Shown here: positions 26,935 through 35,072 of the stretch, one piece after another
Position numbering within the stretch: the first letter of the stretch is position 1
Layout: each line of letters opens with the position of its first letter
NCBI GenBank assembly: GCA_046706945.1
Contig: JBJKOY010000083.1
Coordinates: forward strand, 14,017-78,016
Source: FEN-1297 sp046706945
GTDB lineage: Bacteria > Bacteroidota > Ignavibacteria > Ignavibacteriales > Ignavibacteriaceae
Direction of reading: 5' to 3'
DNA length: 64,000 bases
Made by a program: the position numbers and the translations under genes
Notes under the pieces: model-generated
Databases searched by the model: none
What the model was told of the DNA's origin: nothing
What the model saw: the letters and a program-made list of their open reading frames with translations, nothing else

Positions 26935-28371
26935 TTAAAATCTGTAAGTCATGGAAACAATAACTCTGTTGTCAGTAAGCTTTTCGTTTATTCTTGATTG
27001 GTTTGTTCCGTAATTATCATAATACGAATCCCACCAACCATGGGCATAAGCAAGATCTATCCCGAAGTCTCCTTCGGCAAGATAGCCAATACCTGCGGTG
27101 AAATATTTCCTATCAAAACTGGTAGGATCACCCTGGTACGCAGACGGCATCACCATATAGCCTGCTCTCAATCTTAAACCGACAGCCGGGATCGTATACT
27201 CGGCGCCGAGGTTATAATTCAAAACGGATTTTAGATTCTGCTGCATATAATTGTTTTGTTCGTTTACATAATTAACTGTCAATCCGTCTGCGTTGTCGAA
27301 TTTAAGCTGGGTATAGTCTATATAAGTTGCCTGAGCGTCAAATATCAATCCCTTCATATTTAAAGAAAAACCGCCTGCGAATTCATAAGGGGTAACTATA
27401 TCGTATTGCACCTGATCGCTGTATGTCGACTGATCCAAATTATACTGATAATTCCGGAACTGACTATATCCGTCTTCCGTAAAAGTTTCTTTTACGGTAT
27501 ATGTTTTCGGGAATTGAACCGTCAAGCCGATCCTGGCGACATTTTGCACCTGGTAAATCATTCCGAATTTTGCATTCCAGCCGGAAATATCCCAATTTAA
27601 TATTTTATTTAAATAAAACTGCTGAAATCCAAGCGTGTTTATATTACCCGGATCCGTTTCGAGGTTGCTGTAAATACCCTTGGTATCTGTCTCGTAATAA
27701 TCATTATTACTCTGGTAAGAACCGGAAATGAAGTTTAGATTTAATCCGACATAAAGATTTTTATAGGCCTCGATAGCTCCGGAAAAAGTCCAATTATTCA
27801 ATGCTCCGCTCTCTATTAAACTTCCGCTTTGGTTCAATCGGCCGTTGATAATGGTATTGAAGCTTGTATCCGTTAAATAAAGATCATATGGAATGTTTGA
27901 AAAAGAATTTAAATCTTGAATTTTGGACGAATTACTGGAATTAAATCCGTTAAATTTCATAGTCGAGTTGAAATCTTTGGTAGTATGATAAGCAATACCG
28001 AAAACCATACTGCCGCGCGTAGTAGGGAAGGGCAGAGCAAAACTAAGATTGGATAATCTGGTGGATGATTTGGAGTTATCGCTGTAATTATTGAGAAATT
28101 CGCCGTTGTTATCATATCCGTCAATGCTGATTCCGCCCGAAAATTCGATTTTGTTGATTAGAGCCCAGCCTGCGGGGTTAAAAAACGCAGCACCTCCGTC
28201 ATCGCTTAATCCGATATAACTATTGCCCATTCCTAAAGCTCTGGCATTATTACCCAAACCGTCGTAACCCAATCTCAATGCATCTACACTGTTCTGTGCG
28301 TATATATTATTGCATAAGAGCAATCCCGCAATAATAAAAAGCTTTGTGAATTTCCTAGACAAGCTTTCCAT
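26935..28371 (-). CDS. Outer-membrane barrel protein, OmpP1/FadL/PorV-like
   Basis: A 478-residue protein with a cleavable signal peptide (LFIIAGLLLCNNIYAQ, cut near residue 26) and alternating beta-strand pattern ending in Phe, typical of barrel insertion. The N-terminal block NNARALGMGNSYIGLSDDGGA followed by FFNPAG is the hallmark of the OmpP1/FadL and PorV/PorQ superfamily (ALGMG...DD..A...NPAG). FadL-type proteins pass hydrophobic compounds; PorV/PorQ act in type IX secretion. At 478 residues it is nearer FadL length. Its ATG shares one base with the upstream lipoprotein stop (TAATG), and it is followed by a strong terminator, so it is the last gene of a three-gene operon with two unusual lipoproteins. 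Confidence 0.8.
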   Translation of the reverse strand: MESLSRKFTKLFIIAGLLLCNNIYAQNSVDALRLGYDGLGNNARALGMGNSYIGLSDDGGAAFFNPAGWALINKIEFSGGISIDGYDNNGEFLNNYSDNSKSSTRLSNLSFALPFPTTRGSMVFGIAYHTTKDFNSTMKFNGFNSSNSSKIQDLNSFSNIPYDLYLTDTSFNTIINGRLNQSGSLIESGALNNWTFSGAIEAYKNLYVGLNLNFISGSYQSNNDYYETDTKGIYSNLETDPGNINTLGFQQFYLNKILNWDISGWNAKFGMIYQVQNVARIGLTVQFPKTYTVKETFTEDGYSQFRNYQYNLDQSTYSDQVQYDIVTPYEFAGGFSLNMKGLIFDAQATYIDYTQLKFDNADGLTVNYVNEQNNYMQQNLKSVLNYNLGAEYTIPAVGLRLRAGYMVMPSAYQGDPTSFDRKYFTAGIGYLAEGDFGIDLAYAHGWWDSYYDNYGTNQSRINEKLTDNRVIVSMTYRF

Positions 28372-28868
28372 TAGTTCCTCCCGTTGGAATTTCGATCATT
28401 ATTGGAATTTTTATTTCCGGAATTAGTATTGCTCCCTCTCGAATTTTCATTGCTTGAACCTGAGCTGCTCCTGGTACCGTTGTTGTCGGTTCTTTTAACA
28501 TCGGCAGAACCGGTAGAGCCGCCGGATCTATCGACAGTAGCTGTAGTGGAAATCGGAGGAGCCTGTAACCCGGGGGTATATCCGCCGTTCCTGCCGTTAT
28601 CGTTTCTAAGGTTTGTCATCGCTCTGCTGGTATCCCTATAATATGCGGATCCTGCTTGATTATATCCGTTGCGGAAAAAAGAATCCCACCAATGATTATG
28701 ATAGTAATAATAATATTCGCCGTAGTACGGATTATCATAATACGAATCATTATTGTTATCATCTGCGGGCATAGGAGTATCGGGCGACCATATTACCGTA
28801 TAGCAGCCGCTTAATCCGAATGCCAGTAAAAAGATAATAGGTGTTATATATTTTTTTATATTATTCAT
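28371..28868 (-). CDS. Low-complexity lipoprotein (Tyr/Asn/Ser-rich), unknown function
   Basis: A 165-residue predicted lipoprotein: signal peptide with lipobox LSGC (Cys22), then an Asp/Tyr-rich segment (YYDNPYYGEYYYYYHNHWW, about 43-61), then the motif SRAMTNLRNDNGRNGG, and a Ser/Asn/Gly/Arg-rich tail that looks disordered. It has no recognised domain. The SR-x-M-x2-LRNDNG motif also occurs in the larger lipoprotein just upstream, so the two are related. Ribosome-binding site AGGTAA precedes the ATG. It is presumably anchored in the outer membrane, with the tail exposed; the operon position beside a barrel suggests a joint envelope role, which is inference. Confidence 0.72.
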   Translation of the reverse strand: MNNIKKYITPIIFLLAFGLSGCYTVIWSPDTPMPADDNNNDSYYDNPYYGEYYYYYHNHWWDSFFRNGYNQAGSAYYRDTSRAMTNLRNDNGRNGGYTPGLQAPPISTTATVDRSGGSTGSADVKRTDNNGTRSSSGSSNENSRGSNTNSGNKNSNNDRNSNGRN

Positions 28869-28873
28869 TTTTA

Positions 28874-29854
28874 TTACCTGCCTCTATTTCTGTCCGATCC
28901 GCCTCTGCTTCCGCCTTCGGAACGAGACGGAGGGGGACTGTAACTTCTGGGTGCCGAATAGGTTCTAGCTGGCGGAGAATATGACCTCGGAGGTTGATAA
29001 CTTCGCGGTTCACTCCTGGGGTGGTAACTGCTGCTGCCCCTGTTCCCCGGTTGTGAATAAGTAGGACGATTTTCCTGTCTCCTTGTACCCGATCTGCTTC
29101 CGGTGTACCCTTGGTTTCTGCCGTTATTATTTCTCGGAGATCTGTAGGTCCTACCGCTTGATCTGCTTTGGTTTCTATTGTTGTTTGTATTACTTACGGA
29201 AGCGGGTCTTCGTGCATTGTTGTTGGAACCGGTTGTGCTGTACGGTTCCGGTCTTGAACTCGATGTTGAATAAATACCGGAATTACCGTCCCTGCCGTTT
29301 CTGTTTCTGTCACCTCTTCCACCTCCGTTATCATTTCTTAATCCTATCATTTCTCTCGATCTTGTATATTGATGACCGTTATTGTAATATCCGTAACCCC
29401 CATAATACGAACCGTAATAACCGTAGTATGGGTTGTAGTAAGAAGGATAATAAGGGTACGGTCCCCAATATCCGGGATAATAACCTGTCCATAATCCGTA
29501 AGGATCCCAATAATAAGGATTATAAAAACCGTCTCCCCAACCGAATCCTAAAGAAAAATTATATCGCCAGAAAGGATAACGTGTAAAGGAAGGATAGCCG
29601 TAATAATAATTATCCCAGGACCAAGGAGGCTGATTGTAATAATCGTTAAAATTACCGTTTTGATAATAACTTGAAGAATCTGAATAACCGTACTGATCAC
29701 CGTAAAGTGAATCGGCAGGAGTTTGTCCGTTCTGATATCCTTGATCGTTGCCGCTACCGTACCCGTTATTCATGGCGAGCTGGGTGTAACATCCACCGAA
29801 CAAAAAAGCGGCAATTATCAGGATAATTCCGCTCCATATTTTTAAATTTTTCAT
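28874..29854 (-). CDS. Large low-complexity lipoprotein (Tyr/Gly/Trp then Arg/Asn/Ser-rich), unknown function
   Basis: A 326-residue predicted lipoprotein with lipobox FGGC (about Cys22). Residues about 45-165 are extremely rich in Tyr, Gly, Trp, Pro and Asn (for example YNPYYGYYGSYYGGYGYY). Then comes SREMIGLRNDNGGGRG, the motif shared with the next gene, and a basic Arg/Asn/Ser/Pro tail with repeated SYxPPxR units (about 270-320). Nothing enzymatic is visible. The start was set at the ATG at 29854 because GGAGGAG stands 6 bases before it; the frame opens at a TTG two codons earlier. First gene of the operon, 5 bases before the second lipoprotein. An adhesive or wall-associated surface protein is possible. 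Confidence 0.72.
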   Translation of the reverse strand: MKNLKIWSGIILIIAAFLFGGCYTQLAMNNGYGSGNDQGYQNGQTPADSLYGDQYGYSDSSSYYQNGNFNDYYNQPPWSWDNYYYGYPSFTRYPFWRYNFSLGFGWGDGFYNPYYWDPYGLWTGYYPGYWGPYPYYPSYYNPYYGYYGSYYGGYGYYNNGHQYTRSREMIGLRNDNGGGRGDRNRNGRDGNSGIYSTSSSRPEPYSTTGSNNNARRPASVSNTNNNRNQSRSSGRTYRSPRNNNGRNQGYTGSRSGTRRQENRPTYSQPGNRGSSSYHPRSEPRSYQPPRSYSPPARTYSAPRSYSPPPSRSEGGSRGGSDRNRGR

Positions 29855-30073
29855 TTTCAACTCCTCCGCTTATTTTACCCGTATAAATATCTGCAAAAAC
29901 CGAGCCTAAATAAATACTTAAAAAAATCTTATGATATGAAACATAAACTTTTTTCTGTTCCTATACGTGTACAAAATATTAAACTTTGTTGTCTATAAAT
30001 TAATACAAAAACCATCTATTTATTTAGACAAAAATAAAGTTAAAAAGTTTAAGTTTATGACATTGCGTATTTT

Positions 30074-30847
30074 TTAAAAAATACTCTTGATATATTCAAT
30101 TCTTATTGCTCTATCCGCCGATGAAGGACTCCATTTTTTATTATCAAGCAGATCTCTAAGATCAAAACCGAGAGTGAATCCCTCTCCGACAGCCCATCTT
30201 ATTCCGATATTTAAATAACCGTTTCCTTTTCCAAAATACCTTGTCGAATTGTCGTTAAACGCAAAATTATATTCACCTATAAGTGAAACATTAGAACCGA
30301 TTGTTTTTTCGGCACCGATCATCAGATTGAGGAAGTTGTCTCCGTCTTTATTTTCCAAAGAATAATTTACGGTTCCGTGAAGGCTTAGATATCCAAGAAA
30401 TTGAAAATTTTTACTCACCGCTCCAAAAAATCCCGGTGATTTGATCGCATATCTGGATAAAGAATCAAAATATTCGCCTTTACCTTGAGAATCAAATCCA
30501 AATGTAACGGCAGGAAAAGCAACCGTTTCATTTATAACTCTAAATCGAATATTAATTCCCGGGTAATTGTACCAATCGGGCCTACCCGCGCCAATAACAT
30601 TTACGCCTCCGTAAGATATTCCGAAACTTATATTATCAAAAACGCCGACCTCGATCTTCTCAATTAAGGTTCCTCCGGGTAGAACATCCGAAGTAATGCC
30701 TACATATCCTTTTTGCAAAATTCCGGCCGTAGGCATATCTATTAAAGATCTATATTCAAACTTTGCGTTGGTGCCTGCGGTTCCTTGAGCATATAAGAAT
30801 GTAGCCCCTATCACTAAAAAAATGAAGTAAAAGAATAATTTTTTCAT
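30074..30847 (-). CDS. Outer-membrane beta-barrel protein, unknown
   Basis: A 257-residue secreted protein with signal peptide (LFFYFIFLVIGATFLYAQG, cut near residue 21) and regular amphipathic strands ending in Phe, consistent with a small outer-membrane barrel. Motifs such as KIEVGVFDNISFGISYGG and YLNIGIRWAVGEGFTLGFDL are typical of barrel proteins annotated only as hypothetical in this phylum. A GAGGAAAT ribosome-binding site precedes the ATG. It lies 58 bases after the small membrane protein gene and may be in the same transcript. The function is not recognised. Confidence 0.65.
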   Translation of the reverse strand: MKKLFFYFIFLVIGATFLYAQGTAGTNAKFEYRSLIDMPTAGILQKGYVGITSDVLPGGTLIEKIEVGVFDNISFGISYGGVNVIGAGRPDWYNYPGINIRFRVINETVAFPAVTFGFDSQGKGEYFDSLSRYAIKSPGFFGAVSKNFQFLGYLSLHGTVNYSLENKDGDNFLNLMIGAEKTIGSNVSLIGEYNFAFNDNSTRYFGKGNGYLNIGIRWAVGEGFTLGFDLRDLLDNKKWSPSSADRAIRIEYIKSIF

Positions 30848-30905
30848 ATTTCCTCATATTTTTCTGGATATTATTTAGAGATAAATGAAAAAACCCCGAT
30901 TAAAT

Positions 30906-31319
30906 TTAAAGATTTTTTATGCTTTTATCTTTAATTATTTCTTTTTTAGGGAAAATATTTATTTCCACTGAAGAAGGAAATAACGCATGTTCAGACTTAA
31001 AAAGAACAATCACTTTGCCGTGCATATGCTTTGTTTGTATGATTAATTGCCCCTTTTTACAATTCTCGGTAATTATATTAACCAGTTCATCCCCGGATTT
31101 TATCTCGAATTTTGTTCTTGAGTATCTAATTGGCACTTTTTTACCGATCGAATTCAAGGGAATAATACTCAATTTAATCTTTGAACTATAATCCGAATAT
31201 AATTCATTTGGTTCAAGGCGATAAATGATTTCATATATGCTAAAAACGTAGTAATAAATCCCGTAACATACAGTAGAACAAAGAAGCAGAATAATAATAT
31301 AAATTTGAATCCAATCCAT
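30906..31319 (-). CDS. Small single-pass membrane protein with extracytoplasmic domain, unknown
   Basis: A 137-residue protein with one strongly hydrophobic helix at residues 4-27 (IYIIILLLCSTVCYGIYYYV) and a C-terminal soluble domain of about 100 residues predicted as mostly beta (IKLSIIPLNSIGKKVPIRYS; KVIVLFKSEHALFPSSVEI). The topology suggests the domain is outside the cytoplasmic membrane. The pattern recalls an immunoglobulin-like or adhesion-type sandwich, but I do not recognise a family. It follows the ATP-grasp gene by 16 bases and is almost certainly co-transcribed with it, so the two probably act together. Confidence 0.6.
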   Translation of the reverse strand: MDWIQIYIIILLLCSTVCYGIYYYVFSIYEIIYRLEPNELYSDYSSKIKLSIIPLNSIGKKVPIRYSRTKFEIKSGDELVNIITENCKKGQLIIQTKHMHGKVIVLFKSEHALFPSSVEINIFPKKEIIKDKSIKNL

Positions 31320-31335
31320 TAGTATGTCAAAGGAA

Positions 31336-32253
31336 TTAATGATGTTGGGTGCTTTTGATGTTCCTAATCTTTTTCAACATATTTTTTATTATAAGCTCCA
31401 CCACTTCATCCGGTACGCCGTCAATGTGCTTCGATTTAAGCCTCATATCACATTGATCATTTACATAGTCAATTACAAGGAACTGGCTTTTATCGGTAAA
31501 CACTATCTCCGTTGAAAAGAAATCCAATTGAATAATTTTGGCTATCCTTCTTGTTATATTAAAAAGGCTTTTCAGATTATATTTAATAATATCTTCATTC
31601 GTAAGTATTTTATAAAAATGAGTCTGGTCATCCCACCATACGGGAATGGCTTTGCCGAATGCCCAAAAAGATCTGAACCAAGCTCTTTGTTTTTTAAATA
31701 AATAAGGATATATCTTTTCCTGTAGAATATATTTATCGTCTGAATTTGTAGCCCTTTCGTCAAGGACTTCCTTCAGTGTTTCGGCTCCCGTAACAACTCC
31801 GACTCCTCCGCCCGTCGTATTGCAGGGCTTTATGATAAACGGTCTTCCTAGCAAAGCAAGATCATCGATTGAGATATAAATTTCCTCTTTCTCGCTGTGG
31901 GGGGGAATAATTATGGAATATGGCACATGCAGTCCGGCGGTGATGAATTCCAGATGCATGCTGGCTTTATCTATTGCATGCAGTACTTTATTATAAGGAT
32001 TGAAAACAACCGTTTTCCTTTTGGCGAGGATTTTACCCAATTCCTCGAAATTTTCGTTTACGTCCCATGCCCTGTCAAGATAAAAAGAAAACGAAAGATC
32101 TTTGGCAAGAATCCTTTCTCTAACTTCGTTTATATTATAATCCGATACTCGAAAACTTGTAAGCCCGGCTTTCCGGAAGATATCCTCCGTCAGATTAATA
32201 AAATCATCGTCGTATTCCCATACAAAAGCCAGTCCTAAATCGAATTTTTCCAT
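31336..32253 (-). CDS. ATP-grasp fold ligase-like enzyme, unknown substrate
   Basis: A 305-residue ATP-grasp protein. Visible are the pre-ATP-grasp half (residues 1-110), the nucleotide-binding loop FIIKPCNTTGGGVGVV (around 145-160), the adenine-side strand YILQEKIYP, and the Mg-binding end FLVIDYVNDQCDMR, where Asp and Asn take the usual metal positions. Such enzymes make amide or thioester bonds through acyl phosphates, often on peptides or amino acids; the acceptor cannot be read. The frame extends to a TTG at 32274, but that codon lies inside the predicted promoter -7 box; the ATG at 32253, preceded by AAGGGA, is therefore chosen. Co-transcribed with the small membrane protein that follows. 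Confidence 0.78.
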   Translation of the reverse strand: MEKFDLGLAFVWEYDDDFINLTEDIFRKAGLTSFRVSDYNINEVRERILAKDLSFSFYLDRAWDVNENFEELGKILAKRKTVVFNPYNKVLHAIDKASMHLEFITAGLHVPYSIIIPPHSEKEEIYISIDDLALLGRPFIIKPCNTTGGGVGVVTGAETLKEVLDERATNSDDKYILQEKIYPYLFKKQRAWFRSFWAFGKAIPVWWDDQTHFYKILTNEDIIKYNLKSLFNITRRIAKIIQLDFFSTEIVFTDKSQFLVIDYVNDQCDMRLKSKHIDGVPDEVVELIIKNMLKKIRNIKSTQHH

Positions 32254-32271
32254 TTCCCTTAAAAGTTTGCA

Positions 32272-32302
32272 CAAAAATAACCTTTAGAAAATTCGCACGC
32301 AA
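32272..32302 (-). promoter_or_regulatory. Bacteroidota-type promoter for the ATP-grasp gene
   Basis: Read on the reverse strand, TTG (32302-32300) is followed by 20 bases and then TATTTTTG (32279-32272). This matches the Bacteroidota housekeeping consensus TTG-N19-21-TAnnTTTG exactly. The transcript would start about 6-7 bases further on, leaving a leader of roughly a dozen bases before the ATG at 32253. Confidence 0.55.
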
Positions 32303-32463
32303 GAAATGTGAGATAAATGAAGGATATATCTTAATTTTTTCATATTTTCATGTTTTCGAAATAATAATTTATTGAAAGGGAAATATATTTTTCCGAATGC
32401 CTATTAGAATTAAATTGTATGGCATTTTTTGGTATATTAACATCTGATAAATTAAGTGAATAT

Positions 32464-34287
32464 ATGATTAAAATATTTATATTGTTCATGTCCGTATCTT
32501 TGTTGTTTATTGGCTGTTCGGTCCAAAAAGAAACTACACAAAGCATTAACTCGAACGACAGTACTGTTTCTTTGTTAAATGATAAAAACAGTGATTCTTC
32601 CGCGGAAGCTCTCGATCAATTTATAAACGGTTCACTAGCAGAGGCCAAAGGCGATTATGCTAACGCAATTATCGATTATCAGGATGCATTGAGGATTTCA
32701 CCCCGACCCGGTATTTATTTTGCATTGGCCAAAAATTATTTTTATTTAAATAAACTGTCTTTAGCGCTGGAAAACGCAAGAAAAGCACTTCAGATGGATT
32801 CTACTAAAATCGATTTTTATAATTTGTTAGCCGATATTTATACTACCGGAAAACAGCCTGATTCGGCAGCCGTTGTATTGAACAAGGTAATAAGACTTGA
32901 TTCCAGCAATGTGGATGCATATTACAGACTTGCAAGGATATATGAATCGAACAAACCTCTTAAAGCCATAAATATTTACAACAAGATCACGGATATGATA
33001 GGTCCGGACTGGAGCGTGCTAATCAGAGTAGCCGAGTTGAACGCGAGCCTTGGTGATTTTAACAAAGCGGCAGGTTCGATCAGACAATTGCTGACCATTG
33101 ACCCGAGTAATTCGTCGCTGCAAAAACTTCTTGCCGAATATTATCAGCGGGCAAAAAAATACGATGAGGCTTTAAAAATTATCAACGACGTAATTGCTTT
33201 ATACCCCGACGATCTAGATGCTCGCGAAAGGAAAGCGCAAATTTACCTTGCGCAGGACAAATGGAAAGAAGCTGCGGACCAATACGAGTATATAATGAAA
33301 CGCAGCGATGTCCCCTTCGATATAAAATTAAAGATAGGAGCTTCTTATTTCGAAGCTTCCTTAAAAGACAGTACTTTAACTCCCATCGCCAAGAACTTTT
33401 TTAATACCATGGATAAAGATACCTCAGCATGGCAGGTAAAGATGTACCTCGGGGCGATTGCTATTAACGAGAAGAACGATTCTGCGGCAATAGGTGAATT
33501 CCAATCCGCAACTAAATTGGCTAGCTGGAATGTTGAAGCCTGGGTTAGGCTGGGCGGCCTTTATTTCGACAATCATAAATATGCGGATGCGGTTAAAGTG
33601 ATGGATGAAGCGATAAAAACTTTCCCTGATGATTTCCGCGTAAATTTTATCCTCGGAATTTCCCTCGCTCAAAACAATCAAAACGAGGAAGCTAAAAAAT
33701 ATTTAAAGAAAGCCGTGGATCTTAATCCCACGGATTTGAACGCTCTTTCCGCGTATGCATTCACTTTAAGCCAATTGAAAGACAACGACGAAGCAATAGT
33801 TTACCTGAAAAAAGCCCTGGATCTTTCTCCAAAGGACGTTAATTTGCTCGGTACTCTCGGTTTGATTTATGATACCCAAAAAGATTGGGCCAAATGCGAC
33901 AGCACGTATCAAACCGCCCTTCAAATAGATTCTACAAATGCATTGATAAATAATAATTATGCCTATTCTCTTTCTGAAAGAGGAATTAAACTGGACAAAG
34001 CTATGAGGATGTCCAAAATTGCGCTTAAAGTCGATCCTGAAAATTCCGCTTATCTGGATACTATGGGGTGGATATATTTTAAAAAAGGCGAGTACGATTC
34101 TGCGAAAGGCTATATTGAAAAGGCCCTTAAAACCGGAGGAGAAAAACCCGATATACTGGATCATCTTGGAGACGTTGAATTTAAAATGGGAAATAAAGAA
34201 AAAGCCAGATCGATTTGGGAAAAAGCCCTTAAATTGGATAAAAACAACAATGAACTTAAGGAAAAAATCGAAAAAGGTATAAGTTGA
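32464..34287 (+). CDS. TPR-repeat lipoprotein
   Basis: A 607-residue lipoprotein made almost wholly of tetratricopeptide repeats. The lipobox is LFIGC (Cys18 counting from the chosen ATG). Repeats run from about residue 45 to the end, with typical units such as YFALAKNYFYLNKLSLALEN, AYYRLARIYESNKPLKAINI and YLDTMGWIYFKKGEYDSAKG. It is expected in the outer or inner membrane leaflet facing the periplasm as a protein-binding scaffold. The open frame begins 45 bases earlier, but the ATG at 32464 starts a proper signal peptide. It overlaps the DUF4292 gene by 4 bases (TTGA), and that gene leads into an EnvC-like activator, so this operon likely serves cell-envelope upkeep. Confidence 0.85.
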   Translation: MIKIFILFMSVSLLFIGCSVQKETTQSINSNDSTVSLLNDKNSDSSAEALDQFINGSLAEAKGDYANAIIDYQDALRISPRPGIYFALAKNYFYLNKLSLALENARKALQMDSTKIDFYNLLADIYTTGKQPDSAAVVLNKVIRLDSSNVDAYYRLARIYESNKPLKAINIYNKITDMIGPDWSVLIRVAELNASLGDFNKAAGSIRQLLTIDPSNSSLQKLLAEYYQRAKKYDEALKIINDVIALYPDDLDARERKAQIYLAQDKWKEAADQYEYIMKRSDVPFDIKLKIGASYFEASLKDSTLTPIAKNFFNTMDKDTSAWQVKMYLGAIAINEKNDSAAIGEFQSATKLASWNVEAWVRLGGLYFDNHKYADAVKVMDEAIKTFPDDFRVNFILGISLAQNNQNEEAKKYLKKAVDLNPTDLNALSAYAFTLSQLKDNDEAIVYLKKALDLSPKDVNLLGTLGLIYDTQKDWAKCDSTYQTALQIDSTNALINNNYAYSLSERGIKLDKAMRMSKIALKVDPENSAYLDTMGWIYFKKGEYDSAKGYIEKALKTGGEKPDILDHLGDVEFKMGNKEKARSIWEKALKLDKNNNELKEKIEKGIS

Positions 34288-35072
34288 GAAAATTATTTAT
34301 TGCTTTGTTAGCAGTTTTGGAGTTCCTCCTTTTAATATTCAACGGATGTGTCCCTTCCAAGCCAACAGGTGAAATTGAAATTCTTCCGGCAGAAAGGCTT
34401 GTCAATAAACTTGAAATTAACCGGAGACGAATAAAAAATTTTGAGGGGAGCGGGACCATATTTATTAAAACGGACAGGTTCGACAACAAAGCAAATTTCC
34501 AGGTTGTTTTAATAAAACCCGATTCATTATATTTTACCGTTATGGGGCCGTTCGGAATAGAACTGGCCCAGTCGCTTGTAACGGAAAACAATTTTATCTT
34601 TTACGATGCCCTTCATAATACCGCGTACGAAGGAAAAGTTACCGACGATGTTCTGAGGAACATATTCAAAGTGAATCTTCCGTTCAAAGATCTTATTGAT
34701 GCTTTTATCGGTGCCGTAAATCTTACCAGCCATCTTTATAAGCAACCGACCAAATATTCCGTGGATTACGACAATTATGTGTTGACTTATGCCGATTCAC
34801 TTACAGATATTACTACTATTTACAGGGTGGATATCAGACAGCTAGGTATTACTGACTTTACAGTATTGAACGGATCAGGAGATAAAATTCTGGAAGGGAA
34901 ATATTCGGATTTCGACTATCTTGAAAATGTTGCCGTACCTTATACAATAGATCTCCGCGATTACGAGAACGATCAAAGCGTTTCCATCAAATACAAAAAA
35001 ATGCTGGCAAACCGGCCCGAAATTGCAATAGATTTCAAGGTCCCGGATGATGCAACAATAATCAAATGGTAA
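34284..35072 (+). CDS. DUF4292 family lipoprotein (LolB-like)
   Basis: A 262-residue lipoprotein with lipobox FNGC (Cys22) and a LolA/LolB-like beta domain of the kind collected as DUF4292 in Bacteroidota: NFEGSGTIFIKTDRF, VVLIKPDSLYFTVMGPFGIE and YDALHNTAYEGKVTD. The family lacks an assigned biochemical role; structure-type similarity to lipoprotein carriers suggests handling of lipid or lipoprotein at the outer membrane. It starts with TTG overlapping the stop of the TPR gene, and its own end overlaps the next gene by 7 bases, so all three are coupled. Family assignment is by memory of the pattern. Confidence 0.75.
   Translation: MRKLFIALLAVLEFLLLIFNGCVPSKPTGEIEILPAERLVNKLEINRRRIKNFEGSGTIFIKTDRFDNKANFQVVLIKPDSLYFTVMGPFGIELAQSLVTENNFIFYDALHNTAYEGKVTDDVLRNIFKVNLPFKDLIDAFIGAVNLTSHLYKQPTKYSVDYDNYVLTYADSLTDITTIYRVDIRQLGITDFTVLNGSGDKILEGKYSDFDYLENVAVPYTIDLRDYENDQSVSIKYKKMLANRPEIAIDFKVPDDATIIKW

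Noticed and set aside
28371..29854. Forward-strand frames across the lipoprotein genes (for example 29083-29586)
   Set aside because: They are low-complexity shadows of the repetitive reverse-strand genes, without signal peptides or ribosome-binding sites.
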